Shown in pieces: positions 32,880 to 45,144 of a stretch of 64,000 nucleotides of DNA. A program made the translations under genes and the position numbers. Numbering within the stretch: the stretch's first letter is position 1; each line of letters opens with the position of its first letter. Origin of the DNA: Cheiracanthium punctorium (Eukaryota > Arthropoda > Arachnida > Araneae > Cheiracanthiidae); assembly GCA_038373885.1 (NCBI GenBank), contig JAWZYV010019509.1:1-64000 (forward strand). The letters run 5' to 3'. The notes beneath the pieces are model-generated. The model had not been told where the DNA came from, searched no databases, and saw nothing but the letters and a program-made list of their open reading frames with translations.

Positions 32880-34490
32880 AACCCTAATCTTGAATTCTAT
32901 CTGTCATAACTTTTTTATATTTCGGCAAAAGACGGAGCATACAATTCGCCCACTTTTAAAAGAAGAACGGGAGGAAAATATAAATTAGGAGAATTTTTAC
33001 GAATTTTTAAGTAAAGAAGGATTTTCATTTCAATAGCAGCTGCTTACAAATTTCGGTTTGATATCTTGCGGTTTGGTTGTCCTGGATACAGTAACAATGA
33101 TTAAAATTGCCAGTTGAAATAAATAAATAAAATTACTTTAAAATAACTGGGCTTTTGCATGTGAAAGGTGCGTCATTTTGGTGTCACGAGTTTAAAACCC
33201 CTTTCGAAACTCAATCAGAAAACAGATTCACAAGCAAAACATACGCAACGCATGAAATAATTCCATGTTTTATTTTACGTTGCCAGAAAAAGAATTGAAT
33301 GCTGTTTTTTCGCCAGTGAATTATCCAGCATTATTTTCAATTGAGATTTTAAACGGGACACGTTTTCGAATCGCAAGAAATATTTTGCGGTGCTAAACAG
33401 GGCCTGATTATGACAAACAGGGACACTGGGCATTGATGAATTTGGGGGCCTCCATCTATGAAATTTGTTTTATTTTTCATAAAATTTTGTTATAAAAAAG
33501 AATATTTCAGATTAACATTTCAAATTGGGGGCCATTTCGAGCCTGGGCACTGGGCAAAGTCGCGATTTGTCCGTGAGATAATAGGGCCCTGGTGCTAAAT
33601 ACGCCAATGTGACAAGAATTATGCATTCAAATGTATGGAGAGCTGTTTTAGTGCCAACCATAAAGTGAAATGATTATCGTTTATACTAATGCGTAAATTA
33701 TAGAAGTCACCAAAGAATAAAAGATTACATTCGTGGCAAATATCTAAGCTGTTTCTTTAAATTAAACATTAACGATTGAAAAACGAAACTATATTGTATT
33801 GGTATCAGAAAAGATATCTAAAAGATAGTATAAGTAATAGTCAGTAGATATGCTAGGGCAATATTGATCAAAGCACAATATACCGCATTAATAAATATTT
33901 CGTGAAACTAAGTGTTCTATTCCTTTTTCAACAACCATCTTACATCACAGCTAACTAAACATTAAGTAATTCTACGTCGCGTTAATATATCCCGCAGTAG
34001 TTTCAACAGAAAAGACTGCAACAGAACTTTTTTTTTTTCTTGGAGATTCTGTTTTGTCACAAGTAGTTATGATCACATTTTGGGAAAATGTTCTCTTCTT
34101 CCCTTGCGAAGAGCGGGTACACAACTATTTAACTATAAAATAAAACGGTTCTCCACATCATGTAGTATCTAAGGTGGTATAACTTAAATATAAAAAAAGA
34201 GTATGATGTAGAAATGAGATATTTTGAAAGTTAGGAACTTTCGCTGCAAACCGTCACGCTTTTCTTTTTCTGATCGCGAATGACACACAGTTTTTGTGTC
34301 ATAATATTAACAATGGTCTCAGGTCGGTACTTATACTAACTTTACGAATAACTAATGAGTAACTTTACGCCAAGAGTCAAATCATTTTGCTTATTTTTAG
34401 ATTCCAAATCACTGGAATCAATTCGAATTATAGATGTAAGAAAAAGTTTCGTTCCCTACCGTGCGGAGAACGGGTACGCAGCTAGTAATT
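32880..34490 (-). repeat. Interspersed repeat, minus orientation, related to 54909-56275
   Basis: The reverse complement starts (34490) CTAGCTGCGTACCCGTTCTC and runs through GGAATCTA.AAA..GCAAAAT, GACTCTTG.C.TAAA and CCGTCTTTTGCCGAAATA.AAAAAAGTTATGAC. All occur in the same order in 54909-56275. A second, related start (CTCTTCGCAAGGGAAGA, reading leftward from about 34140) shows two copies or a partial duplication. Family not identified; short CTAGCTG.G..CCCGTTCTTCGC starts are common in arthropod repeats. Confidence 0.75.
33398..33591. mobile_element. hAT-type MITE (194 bp), TSD GTGCTAAA
   Basis: Left end CAGGGCCTGATTATG; right end (inward) CAGGGCCCTATTATC. Perfect TSDs GTGCTAAA at 33390-33397 and 33592-33599. 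A TGGGGGCC.CCAT.TATG/GGGGGCCATTTCG pair and CTGGGCA repeats lie inside. It sits within the interspersed repeat, itself inside the hAT element 32096-35305. Confidence 0.92.
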
Positions 34491-35313
34491 TAAATATAAT
34501 AGACATTTTAAAATTTTGACGAAAGAAAGCAGATTTCAACACATGGAAGACTGTCATGCCTCTAATATAATCATTGAGTTAGAAGAACGGAAAATAAGTC
34601 TGGAAGCCTTTTTATTGATACACAATTATGATACAGATATTATAAAGGAAATTTAGCTTAACAAAAATTATTATTGCAGCATATATAAATTTAATACAAT
34701 AAATCGAGCGATTTGAGAGGCCCTTATGTTTTAGGGGCCCGGGCTATTGCCCGCGCGATAATCAGACTCTGAAAATATGTTAAAATGCTTGTAAGTAAGT
34801 AAAGGAAGTAGCCCAGTGCCCCATCTAAATATGATCAGCTCTGGACCTCTTTCCTTCTTTTTTCTGTACTTGTCCTCTTTCTGGTAGAGTGGTAAATCTA
34901 CAAATGATACTGAGAATGATAAAAAGGATGTACAATGTACAAGGTCAGGCGTCAGGCAAAGCAAACCCCCTTCTTTTGTCTTCTTCCCTCACTTGTGTGC
35001 GTGTGGTGTGTTCAGCCTGTAATGGGGGGGGGGGAGACTGGGTGTTCTTTCAAGCATCAATTCCAGTTCTACGCTTGGAGTCAGAAGAAAGAGCAATTGC
35101 ACCACGTGATGAATCGCCGGAAGTGATGACGAGGCAAAAGTAGCTTAAAAAGTAGTTTCCAAAACACGCTACAAACTACTGATTTTTTGTAGTGCACTAC
35201 ATATTACACTACTTCTTTTAAAAAGTAAAGCAATACACTGCAAGCTAAAAAAAAAGTAGCGACTACTGTAGTTTCGCTACCTTAGCGCGCTACTTCCTAG
35301 CACTGCCCCCTCC

Positions 35314-36720
35314 TCACGGCGCGCCCGACGTAAGTAGTCTTAAAAAATAAAATTTATGGCTAATTTTCGATTTGAATAAGTGTTAAATTCATGGGCGTCG
35401 GAAAGGGGGTCAAATGATTTACTTGACCCCACCCCCCCTGGAAAATGCGACCTTTTAAAAAAATTAGGCATCATATAAAAAAAATGTCACCTGCCCCTTT
35501 TCCGGAAGTAAAGTAATTTATGTATTTTAACAAACTGTAACAACTCGCTGTAAAATTTCTGTGGGAAAAGAAAATATTATTTTCCTAATTGCGAGCATTT
35601 TTCAACCAGGGACGAATGAAAGGGGAGGGACGTAAGGGGCGACCGCCCTCTGACTAAAAAGAATCAATTTAAAAAACCCATTTTACTTCCATAAAATGGA
35701 TGTGTTTGTGTATCTGAATCTTCCAACTAACCTCCTCCCACACATATACACACAAACAAAATTGCACTAATCCGTCGCAGATTTCAACACATACGTGGCA
35801 TCTTTACAAAAAATCAGAATATTTTCATATATTTTATCTTGTAATCTTATTTGTTCTAACATTAATATTTAAGATACATTCTTAGCCTGAATTGTACTTT
35901 TATATCATTTCAAGTTTATCAGTTTATTTGACCCACATAGTTCTATAGTTTTCTTTTTATATTCCATAATTTGCTTATCAAGCGTATTTAAAGAACTAGT
36001 TTTTATTTTCTTTCTATTGATTATCAACAAACTAGATTCTACCCACGACTTCGTCCACGTCTGCTTTAGAATTAGGTCCAGAGAAAAATAAAGCATGTGT
36101 GAATAACAAAAAAGAAATAGTTTCATGACACTAGCACTATAGACCAAAATGGCCGTAAAAAATCTTTGAACTCGTTTCTGTAGTTACAGCAGCGTTTCTC
36201 TACCTGTGGGGCGCGTCCTCTAAGGGGGGTGCAGAGCATTTACAGGAGCATGTTTTTAAAAAATCATCTCATTTATTCTCATTTTTATTCAAAAGTATAT
36301 CCATTTTCGCTTAAAATGTTCATTCAAACTTTACTGATAACATTATTTTTTAGAAATTCGAATAAATGTTCATTGTTGATGATAAAAACTGAATGTATGC
36401 TGAAAACCGTGAGGGGGAGGCGCCACCGTAAGTTTGCCCTTGTTGGGGGGGGGGGGGGGGGTACATGTGAAATTCTTTTTAACGGCAGGTGTTTCAGGTT
36501 GAATTGAGACGACACGAATTGAGATTTCAGAAGATTCCGTTAGTGATTTTTCGAATATTTTTTTATCATAATGTGATGATAGTAACGTTTCTGAACACTC
36601 CCTCCAAAACACGCTCTTTTTGAAAAGCACGCTTTGGAGGGGGGGTGGGAAGACAACGCTGGGGAAGATATGGAAGGGGAAAACTGAACGTCCTAAGGGT
36701 TAATAAATATGCAATTTTAA
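35314..36720. other. Non-coding, with several orphan repeat ends
   Basis: CATGGGCGTCGGAAAGGGGG at 35392, CTAGATTCTACCCACGACTT at 36030 and CAGCGTTTCTCTACCTGTGG at 36189 look like single ends of repeat families without partners. An 18-base G tract lies at about 36443-36461. Overlapping frames there are composition artefacts. Confidence 0.4.
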
Positions 36721-36992
36721 CCCATTTATGCCTAGCGTCCCTTTTTTGGGACGGCATTTTCGCTATTAGTCGAAAACGTTATTTATTTTTCCTAGCTTTT
36801 ATTCATGAGTATTGAGCCTTAACTCTACAAAATATTTTAACATGACCAAGTAGGATGTTGATATTTCGATTTTTATGCATAATGATTTTAAAAGAAATCA
36901 TCCCTTGTTCAAGAAGTTGACATCAGAAATTTATTGTTTCCGTTATCAGCAAAAATCGAATAAAGTCGCAAAAATATCCAGGCACAAATGGG
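36721..36992. mobile_element. piggyBac-type MITE (272 bp), TTAA target
   Basis: Left end CCCATTTATGCCTAGCG; right end (inward) CCCATTTGTGCCTGG. TTAA lies on both sides (36717-36720, 36993-36996). CCC-type ends next to TTAA are the piggyBac signature. Internal TCCC..TTTTTTGGGA inverted block at 36739-36752. Non-coding. Confidence 0.85.
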
Positions 36993-36996
36993 TTAA

Positions 36997-38404
36997 ACTG
37001 CAATACACTGTATTAATGCATTATTAGTTCAGACATTTAACTGTAGATGGCGGCACTAAACTTTCAGTCCTAGAATTAAAACAAAATTTAGGGAATAGGA
37101 ATGTGATTAAATACTGAATTAAAATAAACTATATAAATTTTTAAAAAGCAGTTTAAATAACTCCATGAACCTCGAGTATTGTCCTAAAAACTTCTTAAGT
37201 ATGCAGGTAAATAAAGCATTTTTTGTAAAGTAATAATGACAAATTTTTTAAATTGGATTTTATCTCTTGAGAAAATATCTTTTTATTATTATTTCTATCA
37301 AATTTTAAAAGTGTTACAATGCATCCTTTTGTTTTAAACTATTAAACAAAAAATTAATAATATAAATTCTATTTCACTAAAATATATATCCATAATACCC
37401 AACTGTCGAATTATCTGCTTTTATCGACAATAGATGGCAGCTTCAGAAACATTTTTCTCTTAAACTCAAGGCAGGCTTTATGAGTCCATCCTATTCACAC
37501 CCATGGAGTTTGGAACTCCATGGGTGTGAGTTAGCTCAACGTCAACATTGATCGGTACGTTCTTCCAATGCCACGTCCTCCTTTACTTTCTCCGTGTTTT
37601 AGAATCGACTTCAAAATAATTTATTTGGTTTCGAGTTCTTGCTTCATCGATATGTTTCTGAAATGTTGTCAATAAACAGTGCAGTGCTAAGCTGTAGTGT
37701 ATATGTGGGAAGCATTCTATTAGGAAATGTAATTTAATGTAAATATGAACCCCATCATTGACGGCTTGGTAAGAAAAATAATGGCCTTCTCTTTTATTTA
37801 TAAGCAATGCCTTTGTTTGAGGTTGAAACGTTTTCCTTCAGTTTATCCATTTAGTGAAATAACTTTGTTTTGCGTCAATTTCAGTTTTATCTGGATTGCA
37901 GTTAAACTTTATTTTGGATTTGTTTTATGTAGTAAAGATTATTAATGCTTCTTAAAGACTTTTTAGGCATTTATATTCCTTACTTGTGAAATTTAAAGGA
38001 TAACATTTGGAAAGGGGGGGGAATCTCTTAACCCCCTATAATTAATTGTGTTAGCAAGGCATTCATCTTTTTTATGCCAAGAATTCATAGTTTTCATGCA
38101 TTGGAAATTAGAATTGATAGCAAATATAAATTATAACTGTGCTCTTGATTTTATACGAAATTAGTTCCGATTAGCTGTGGCTGCATTATTTGTTAGGAAT
38201 TTAAATTGTGTGTTGCTTTAACAATAAATCACAGCGTTAAATTTTAGACATCATTAAGTGTCTTGTTTCCAGAAATAGTTGAAATTTTATGGATTAATAA
38301 ATTAGTTTTTGTTTCTATCAATTAGTCCCTCAAATTTTATTTAGATGCTTTCTTAGAGTTTAAAATAACCTGTTTTTAGTTATAATAATTTTCATAATTT
38401 TATA

Positions 38405-38407
<3 letters not shown>
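36997..38407. other. AT-rich non-coding DNA
   Basis: No gene or element recognised except the small hairpin at 37495-37529. The ORFs of 66-74 codons lack motifs. Confidence 0.4.
37495..37529. repeat. Perfect hairpin: 16-bp arms, 3-base loop
   Basis: TCACACCCATGGAGTT is followed by TGG and its exact reverse complement. It is not followed by a T tract on either strand, and the setting is eukaryotic, so I do not call it a terminator. Confidence 0.9.

Positions 38408-38468
<61 letters not shown>
38408..38468. repeat. (TA)n microsatellite, about 30 units
   Basis: Nearly uninterrupted TA repeats, then ACACACATCG. The overlapping frame of alternating Y and I is an artefact. Confidence 0.98.
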
Positions 38469-38475
<7 letters not shown>

Positions 38476-38619
38476 CGTTGCCTTTGTCTGTGTGTACAGA
38501 TGTTTAAAAAAAGTGATTCAAGTAAAAGATAAATTTCATATTTCAGTTTTGTGATTACTGATTTTTTAAACAGTACACTAATTGCATGAAATTTTGTTAT
38601 TATGTAGGAGGGCTCAAAG

Positions 38620-39408
38620 TAGGGATGTAATGAATATTCGGCCACTATTCGGTGTTTGGCTGTTTTTTCAAACACTCAGTTGGCCGAATATTCGGTAAGC
38701 CGAATACTAAACATGTATTCGACCAAATAGTTGTGGCCGAATATTGCTACATGTTCAGCTAAATAATTTCTGAACAAAGAGAGAAAAATATTTTTTAAAT
38801 GCATTTACAAATAATACTGCTTAGTTATAACTTCAGTGTGTTAATCTCATATAATAAAATATCTTAAGTCATTGAATTTTAAGCTGAATGTAACAATCTA
38901 ATGTATTTAATAATATTACAGATATACAGACTTCTCTATTTGGTGACCCTACTTGACTTGATTTTCTAATTTCTTTATTGGGTAGTGTTAGAAGTAATTT
39001 TTTCAGATCCTCAGTTACAAACATAATTTTAAAAAGCTGCTAAATATGTTTTGCTCAGAGTGTAAAAGCCCAAAACAGGATGTGATTATGTATAGTTACC
39101 AGATTAATCACATTTACCATAGAATATTTATTAAATTATGAATATCTCAAAATATAATTATGTTGCTATTAGGTATAGATTTGTAAAAGACTTTTTTTCA
39201 TGACCAAGACTTTTTGGTTTTACAGATAATACGCTGTTGTTTGTTTTTAATACCTACAAATAGTATAAAATGAATTTTAATTAGTCTTTATTTAGCATTT
39301 AATTACAAAATTTAAAAGCGATATTTTATGTACAATTAAAATGAAATTTAAAGAATTTAATATTTGGCCGCTGAATATTCGGCTAAATCACTATTCGTTA
39401 CATATCTA
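38620..39408. mobile_element. hAT-type non-autonomous element (789 bp)
   Basis: Left end TAGGGATGTAATGAATATTC; right end (inward) TAGATATGTAACGAATAGTG. Flanks GCTCAAAG (38612-38619) and GCCCAAAG (39409-39416) match at 7 of 8. Subterminal GGCCGAATATTCGG palindromic motifs recur at both ends (38637-38755; 39361-39385), as expected for transposase-binding repeats. AT-rich interior without coding frames. Confidence 0.88.
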
Positions 39409-39416
39409 GCCCAAAG

Positions 39417-41007
39417 TAAGATTTTAAAGCTGGCAGCATAAACTATTCAGCTTACAGCAAAATCTTAATTTTTTGCTATAATGCTGAATAACAGTTTTTT
39501 TTTTTCTTAACGAAATTGAATAAATAATGTAATAAGAAAAAAAAAAAAAAAAAAAGCATCTCTTTTCTTGCAAGTATTCTACAATTACATATGCACCTTA
39601 AATCGCAAATCAGAACATAATAGTTTAATTTTATATAGTAAAATATCAGTTAGTTTTGGTTATTAAATAAATGTAACTGGCATGAAATTTTAACTTCTGC
39701 ACTCTTATGCACTGTCATTAGTCATGCATTTTAAATGTAAAAATTAATAGAATGTAATTAAATAATCAAAAATGAACTGCTGTTTCTTTTATTCATGTTC
39801 ATGCTATATCATGAATCAGTACTGTATTTTGGATTTCTCTGAGTTAGGACAAAAATGTAATGTTTTTCTTAACTATTATTTATATATTCATGGTGCAAAA
39901 TTTGTAGGATAGAAGTATATTTTATAAGGTGTCGTATGTGCGACAGACACAGAGATTTGTTTCACATGTGGCACTTGTTTAAATTATTCTGTCTATAAAT
40001 ATTTCAACTTTATAATGATTAACTATTTATTAAAATTAAGATAAAATACTGTATTTTTAATTAAACAAATTGGTTTTAGCTGAATTGTATTATAGCACAT
40101 AGAAAGAAAATTTATATTGTGATAAATAAATATCTGTCCCATACAAGACGTGGGTTTGCCCAAAACTTATATAAATTTACATTTAAGAGGCATTGCATGG
40201 GCATATCAGGCAGGAGGTTTCCATCACCCTCTCGGAATTTCATGAATTTTTTTCTTGTGTTGCCTTACCCAAGGAAAGAACTAGTCTGAAATATTTTTGA
40301 TTTACTGCTTTTAGTTTTGATGTTATCAGGGGTCAAAGTACCAAAGAGGAGTGATGTAGAAATAATTTAGGGTCATTTTTATCACTTTATTGTCTCGACT
40401 GTGACTGGCTCTGAGGTGCTTCAGAAAATTTTTTCTTTTTATCTGATAATATACCTTGGATATTAACATCTCAAATTGAAAATTCATTCAAAAATAGTCA
40501 GAGCCCTCAAATAAGGGGACCCCCGATTTCATAAAAAATAAAGTTTTTGAGAATATTTTAAATCTTGGCTCTGACGTGATGCAGAAATTTTTTTTTACGC
40601 AGTGCAGTTATACATCTTCATATAAAGTAAATTCAATGTTAAGAAATTTTGAGGGTCCCCTGGGCCATAAACATGATCCTTAATGCTAATTTATGCAATT
40701 TTGAAGGATTGGTACAGCTGGCACCAACTTCCCACTTGAGAACTATTTGCATGGAGATGTAGTATCAACCTAGTAGTTTCATATTATGAAAAAACATTTT
40801 TTGAAGATACAACTGTTTCCAAGAAAAATCCCAAAAAGTACCTTCCTATTTGGGACATTCCACTGACACGCATGGGGCATTACTTTTAGAAGTTTAATCA
40901 ACTGTAGCAATATTGAAAATTAAACTTATCCTGCATGTATCACAAATATATTCTCCATATATCACAAATAGCTTTTTTACAGGGGGCACTCATAAGAATT
41001 ACATTAT
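39417..41007. other. AT-rich non-coding DNA
   Basis: No gene recognised. 40480-40690 has GAGCCCTCAAATAAGGGGACC and GAGGGTCCCC, loosely inverted; no TSD. 40900-41007 is a fragment of the old repeat family (CATGTATCACAAATAT, TTTTTTACAGGGGGCACTCA). Confidence 0.4.
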
Positions 41008-41015
41008 GTTGTATG

Positions 41016-41173
41016 CAGTGGCGGATTATTGCAAGTTTGTGGGGGGGGGGGCTGTTAGTTTGTCGGTAAGGGCGGTTAGCAAGAAGATTGACATATACAT
41101 CCATTTTATGGAAGTAAAATAGGATCTTTTATATTAATTTCTTCTCGGGGGGGGGGGGGGGAATCCGCGCTTG
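41016..41173. mobile_element. hAT-type MITE (158 bp), TSD GTTGTATG
   Basis: Left end CAGTGGCGGATTATTGC; right end (inward) CAAGCGCGGATTCCCCC. Perfect TSDs GTTGTATG at 41008-41015 and 41174-41181. Long G tracts lie near both ends (about 41039-41050 and 41144-41160). It interrupts a copy of the old repeat family, which resumes at 41182. Confidence 0.92.
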
Positions 41174-41181
41174 GTTGTATG

Positions 41182-41470
41182 GGAATCTCTATAACTACTA
41201 AACCAATTCAAAAACTTTTTTCACTGACAGAAAACTAAAAGTTCTTGAGTATTATAGGCTACCTTTCATGCATGTAGCATAAATATTTCTTTTACAGGGA
41301 CAATCAAAATAATTTTAGTACATTATGCTTTATGGACATTTCTGTAACTACTGAACCAATTATTACGATTTTTCCACTGAAAGCTACGCTATTCCTGAGT
41401 AACATAAACTAAAATCTATGTATGTAGCATAATTTACAAGAACACTCAAAATAATTCGCAAATAATGTCA
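41182..41470. repeat. Old interspersed repeat, two diverged sub-copies
   Basis: Two similar blocks, each with ACTACT.AACCAATT, TTTTTCACTGA.AG, CATGTATGTAGCATAA-like text and TTTACA.G.ACA.TCAAAATAATT, lie at 41190-41325 and 41335-41460. Same family as 3240-3384 and 22360-22830. Confidence 0.55.
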
Positions 41471-42660
41471 TAATTGTCTCCATTCGCCAAATGAGGAAAA
41501 GCAGGTTAAAAGTTCCATTTTAATTCAAGATTATTTTTATCATTAATGAAACTATAAATCCTTATTCCATTCTGCTACTTTTATGAAAAACAGAAATCTT
41601 TGTTTTCTACTAGTCCTAATGGTGTGTAAAAGCTATTTTTAGTAATTTTTCATAATTGAAATTTATATCATAAAATTTTCTATGACCGAACAAACAGTCT
41701 TCTATAAAAATGGATGTTGATTAGAGATAATGTGATCATTTTTAAATTTATTAATTATAAAGGATATAAAGCTATACAAATGCATGAGTTAATTTTTATT
41801 GAAAGAAAAAGATGTTTATGCAAATAAAATAACCAATATTGCCTCATTAGAGTACTTAAAAATATAACAATTATTTAAATATGTGATAATTTCTTGGCTA
41901 TATAATAAATGCCTGCAATTGCAGGTCTGGGCTTACTGTATTATACTAACTGTTCAAATTAGATTATATCACCTGATTAATAGATCAATACCATAAAATA
42001 AAGAAGTACATGCATTTTGGAATGAAATGAATTATAACTGAACTTTGGGTTATTCATAAAATATTTCAAATATTAAAAAGAAAGGTACATGTAGGATTTT
42101 GCCATTCATTTTTTATATTGCCATAAAACGGAGGAAATAAAATAATTTGAGTTATTCTATGTAATAAAGTTATTGATGACATTCTTTTTCATATTTAAAT
42201 CACTGGAATTTCTTTCTTTTTTTTAGATTTTCTAAATTCGAATTTTTTCTTAAAAACAACGTATGTAGTTAATAAGTTCCAACTACCCGCCCCCTTCTTT
42301 AGTACTTTTTAATAATTTGTGGCATTTCACTAACTTCTCTGCTTTCGCATTACCTAACCTGTTTTTCAGTTTATTGTAGACATACCCAAGACATTCAACC
42401 TATGGTAAACTTGCCGGTAATGAAGTTATCATTGACGTTGAGTTACAAAAGTCTGATGTTAAATCACCTGACATTTTTTCAGCTTTTTCAAGCTGAAGTA
42501 TTTATATATAATATAATTTTAAAAGATTGCATATTCACTCCTTTTTTAAGAGCAGGGGGGAAGAAGGGTAAAAAAATACTTTAATAATGTAATTTTTTAA
42601 ATTACAAAATATGAAGATAAGTCTAAGACAATAAAAATTATCCATATACTTTGTTTTACT
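41471..42660. other. AT-rich non-coding DNA
   Basis: No gene, repeat pair or element recognised. Confidence 0.4.
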
Positions 42661-42869
42661 ACACCCACTCAAAAAAGTATTCAAGTAAAAGCCAAAAATT
42701 TCACTTCAGTTTAGTGAGTAACTAATTACTTTATGAAATATACACAACTTGAAATATAAGAAGTTATTGTTATGTTACATCATGCCCTTTTTATGAAGAG
42801 CAATGCTTTAAGTATGAAACCGATATAGGAAATTCGGCCTACACTCAAATACTTTTTTTGGGAGGGTGT
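42661..42869. mobile_element. Candidate MITE with ACACCC inverted ends (about 209 bp)
   Basis: Left ACACCCACTCAAAAAAGTAT and right (inward) ACACCCTCCCAAAAAAAGTA, followed by ATT(C/T)AAGT/ATTTGAGTG. Pairing is good over about 28 bp. No clear target duplication, so superfamily is open. Confidence 0.6.
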
Positions 42870-42946
42870 GCATTTATGTTTGTACAATTTTGCACATTAG
42901 CTTTATTTATTTATCTTATGTAGTCTGATATATTTTATTAAAATTA

Positions 42947-43106
42947 CAATCGACTCGCGATTTAACAGCCTTCATGGTTCCTCTGCAAAAAGGACGTTGG
43001 ATCAAATGGTCGCTAAATCGAAAGTTTATAAAAGGTATTGGAAAACGGTCAGGACTTCATCAGAGGGTCGTTAAATCAGAAGGGTCGCAAAATCGCGAGT
43101 TGACTG
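42947..43106. mobile_element. pogo/Tigger-type MITE (160 bp), TA target
   Basis: Left end CAATCGACTCGCGATTTAAC; right end (inward) CAGTCAACTCGCGATTTTGC. TA flanks at 42945-42946 and 43107-43108. CAGTCGACTC-type ends are characteristic of pogo-like elements. Internal GGTCGCTAAATCG and GGGTCGTTAAATC repeat the end motif. Non-coding. Confidence 0.85.
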
Positions 43107-43167
43107 TATTACACATACCACTTTTTTTTAAGGGGAGAGGGGAGGGATAAAACAGTTACATTGATAA

Positions 43168-43168
43168 T

Positions 43169-43202
<34 letters not shown>

Positions 43203-43287
43203 TAAAGATAACTGTGCTACACAACAAATGTATCCATATGTTTTGCTTTACTGCATGTCTATTTGCACAGCTTTGTGCATTGGATTT

Positions 43288-43336
<49 letters not shown>

Positions 43337-43350
43337 ATCTCTATATATAT
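43168..43350. repeat. Two (CA)n(TA)n compound microsatellites
   Basis: A (CA)9 followed by (TA)n occurs at about 43168-43203 and again at about 43288-43350, with 85 bp of ordinary sequence between. Confidence 0.95.
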
Positions 43351-45130
43351 AGCTTAATATATTTTAATGGTATGTCGCATTTAAGTTCCTATTACTTACA
43401 TTTGCTTAGCTAATTAGTATTTATTCAAAAGAATATGCAGTGAAAGTTTTTAGAAACGAATTTATTCATTCATTCACTTTTATTTATTTATTCTTTGTAG
43501 GGCAGTGCCAAGTTCCCTTTGTGAGTTAAACCTTAATTTTAAATGTTGTCTATGATTTGAAGTTTGCATTTCTATGTGTGCAAATTTTCAAGGTCAAGTA
43601 CCCAATATTTTACTTTTACCCCCAAGACCCCGGGTTTTTGAAATAAAACCCGTCCGTGGTGTTTTTTTTTACTACCTGTTTTCCCCGTTTCTTTGCTACT
43701 ATAATTTTGTCATGGAATGACATTATGATGTTATGGGTGGTTATTCTTATATTGCTCTAGTCACATAAAGTAACATTTTGCGCAATATTTTCTGTTTTTA
43801 AAGTAATCGCATGCAAACTACAAAACAGTTTACCAAACACGAACAAAATAATATATATATATATATATTTTTGAATTTATTTATTTATTCACCCCCAGAA
43901 ATTTTGAAATATATATAAGACAAAAATATTGTTTTGTGTGATTAAACCTTAAATTTTGTTAAAAAGCATAAAACCCACTTGAAACTTGAGATTTTTACAC
44001 ATAAATAATTTAATAATTAGATATAAGCCCCGGGTCCTGAACAAATAAAATTACTAAAGTGTATAAATGAATACGTGAGCCGTATTTGTTGAATCTCTGT
44101 CAATCTAATTTCAATAGCATAGTAGTACAACTGCGGAGCAGGTGTTATCCGCTTAGCTTCCTTGAATTCTCGTTTTATTCTTTATTTGTAGAAGTGGAAG
44201 GAAATAAATAAGAGAAAAGCGAAAATATTATCTATATTCTCTATAATTAATCAGACTTTGTGTTCTTATTTATTAAGTACAATAACAAAATAATTTGCTT
44301 ACTCACAGTAAAGTTTTAGGACTGTGTAAACTATGATGGATCTAGTTTATTATCAGTTTTAATCAATTTTTTTTTAATGGCAAATATTAAAAATGTATTA
44401 AGTTGAAAAAAATGCTTTCATTCACTTGTAGAAATATCTTTAAAAGCTTTACAAGTTATCTTCATCATATTTCCCTACGTTAAAGAAATGAAGATTTTTT
44501 TTTTAATCAATTGAATAAATCATCAAAATCTTCATAATGAAAACTAAGTATAATTAAAAGAAAAAATTTCAGTAATTTCATTCGCTTAAAGAGGATTTAC
44601 TTTATGTGCAGTTTTCATATACCAAGTTTGGCAACTTTTGGCGCCAAATAAAATAAACTTTTTTGTTTATATTATTTGTAAATTTGCTGTGTGTGTTTCC
44701 TGATAATCACGGAGATTGTAAATATATATTTCGATTGATTCCTATTTTAACCGTTATTCTGTCAATTTAATAAGTAGGCATACGTAAGCAAATTTTCCAG
44801 TCATGTGTTTCTAGGAGCTATATTGCTCCAAAACAAACTATAGGATGACGCATGCGCACAAGTTAAAGCTCTAGCAGAGGAACTACATGAAATCGGAGTG
44901 TACAAATTTTTAAATTAAAGCACCAATTAACAATTTAAAGACACTAAATTATTAAAAATGTATTAATTAGCAACAACAACAAAACATACTGTTCTTACGT
45001 GTTCCTAACCACCATTGTTTATTCTAATTTATAACGGTATTCTTATTTCCAAATAGATGTTTTTTTAAAACTTTTTTTTCAAGGGGTCAACACCCCCCCC
45101 CTCCCCAAACCCCATTTTTTTCATCTTTAT
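43351..45130. other. AT-rich non-coding DNA
   Basis: No gene recognised. Short (AT)n near 43850-43867. A pair of CCCCGGGT blocks (43629, 44027) in direct orientation is probably chance. C-rich tract at 45091-45105. Confidence 0.4.
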
Positions 45131-45144
45131 CCTAAAGCAAACAG

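Larger units (their letters stand above)
32096..35305. mobile_element. hAT-type element (3210 bp), TSD CCCCCTCC, hosting further insertions
   Basis: Left end CAGTGGTGGAAAAAATTACT; right end (inward) CAGTGCTAGGAAGTAGCGCG. Both are flanked by CCCCCTCC (32088-32095, 35306-35313). Both ends have subterminal GTAGTTACTAC-like repeats: AACTACAACTACTTTT.GA.AAATGTAGT at 32148-32240 and GTAGTGCACTAC, AGTAGCGACTAC at 35150-35300. The shared subterminal motif confirms the two ends belong together. Inside are old interspersed repeat copies (32880-34490), one split by the MITE at 33398-33591. No transposase remains. The TSD is C-rich, so chance similarity is higher than usual. Confidence 0.82.

Noticed and set aside
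36370..36630. Pro-rich or Gly-rich overlapping frames on both strands
   Set aside because: Produced by an 18-base G homopolymer; opposite-strand frames of equal length and no motif.
38400..38675. 91-codon frame ending in alternating Y and I
   Set aside because: Translation of a (TA)n microsatellite.
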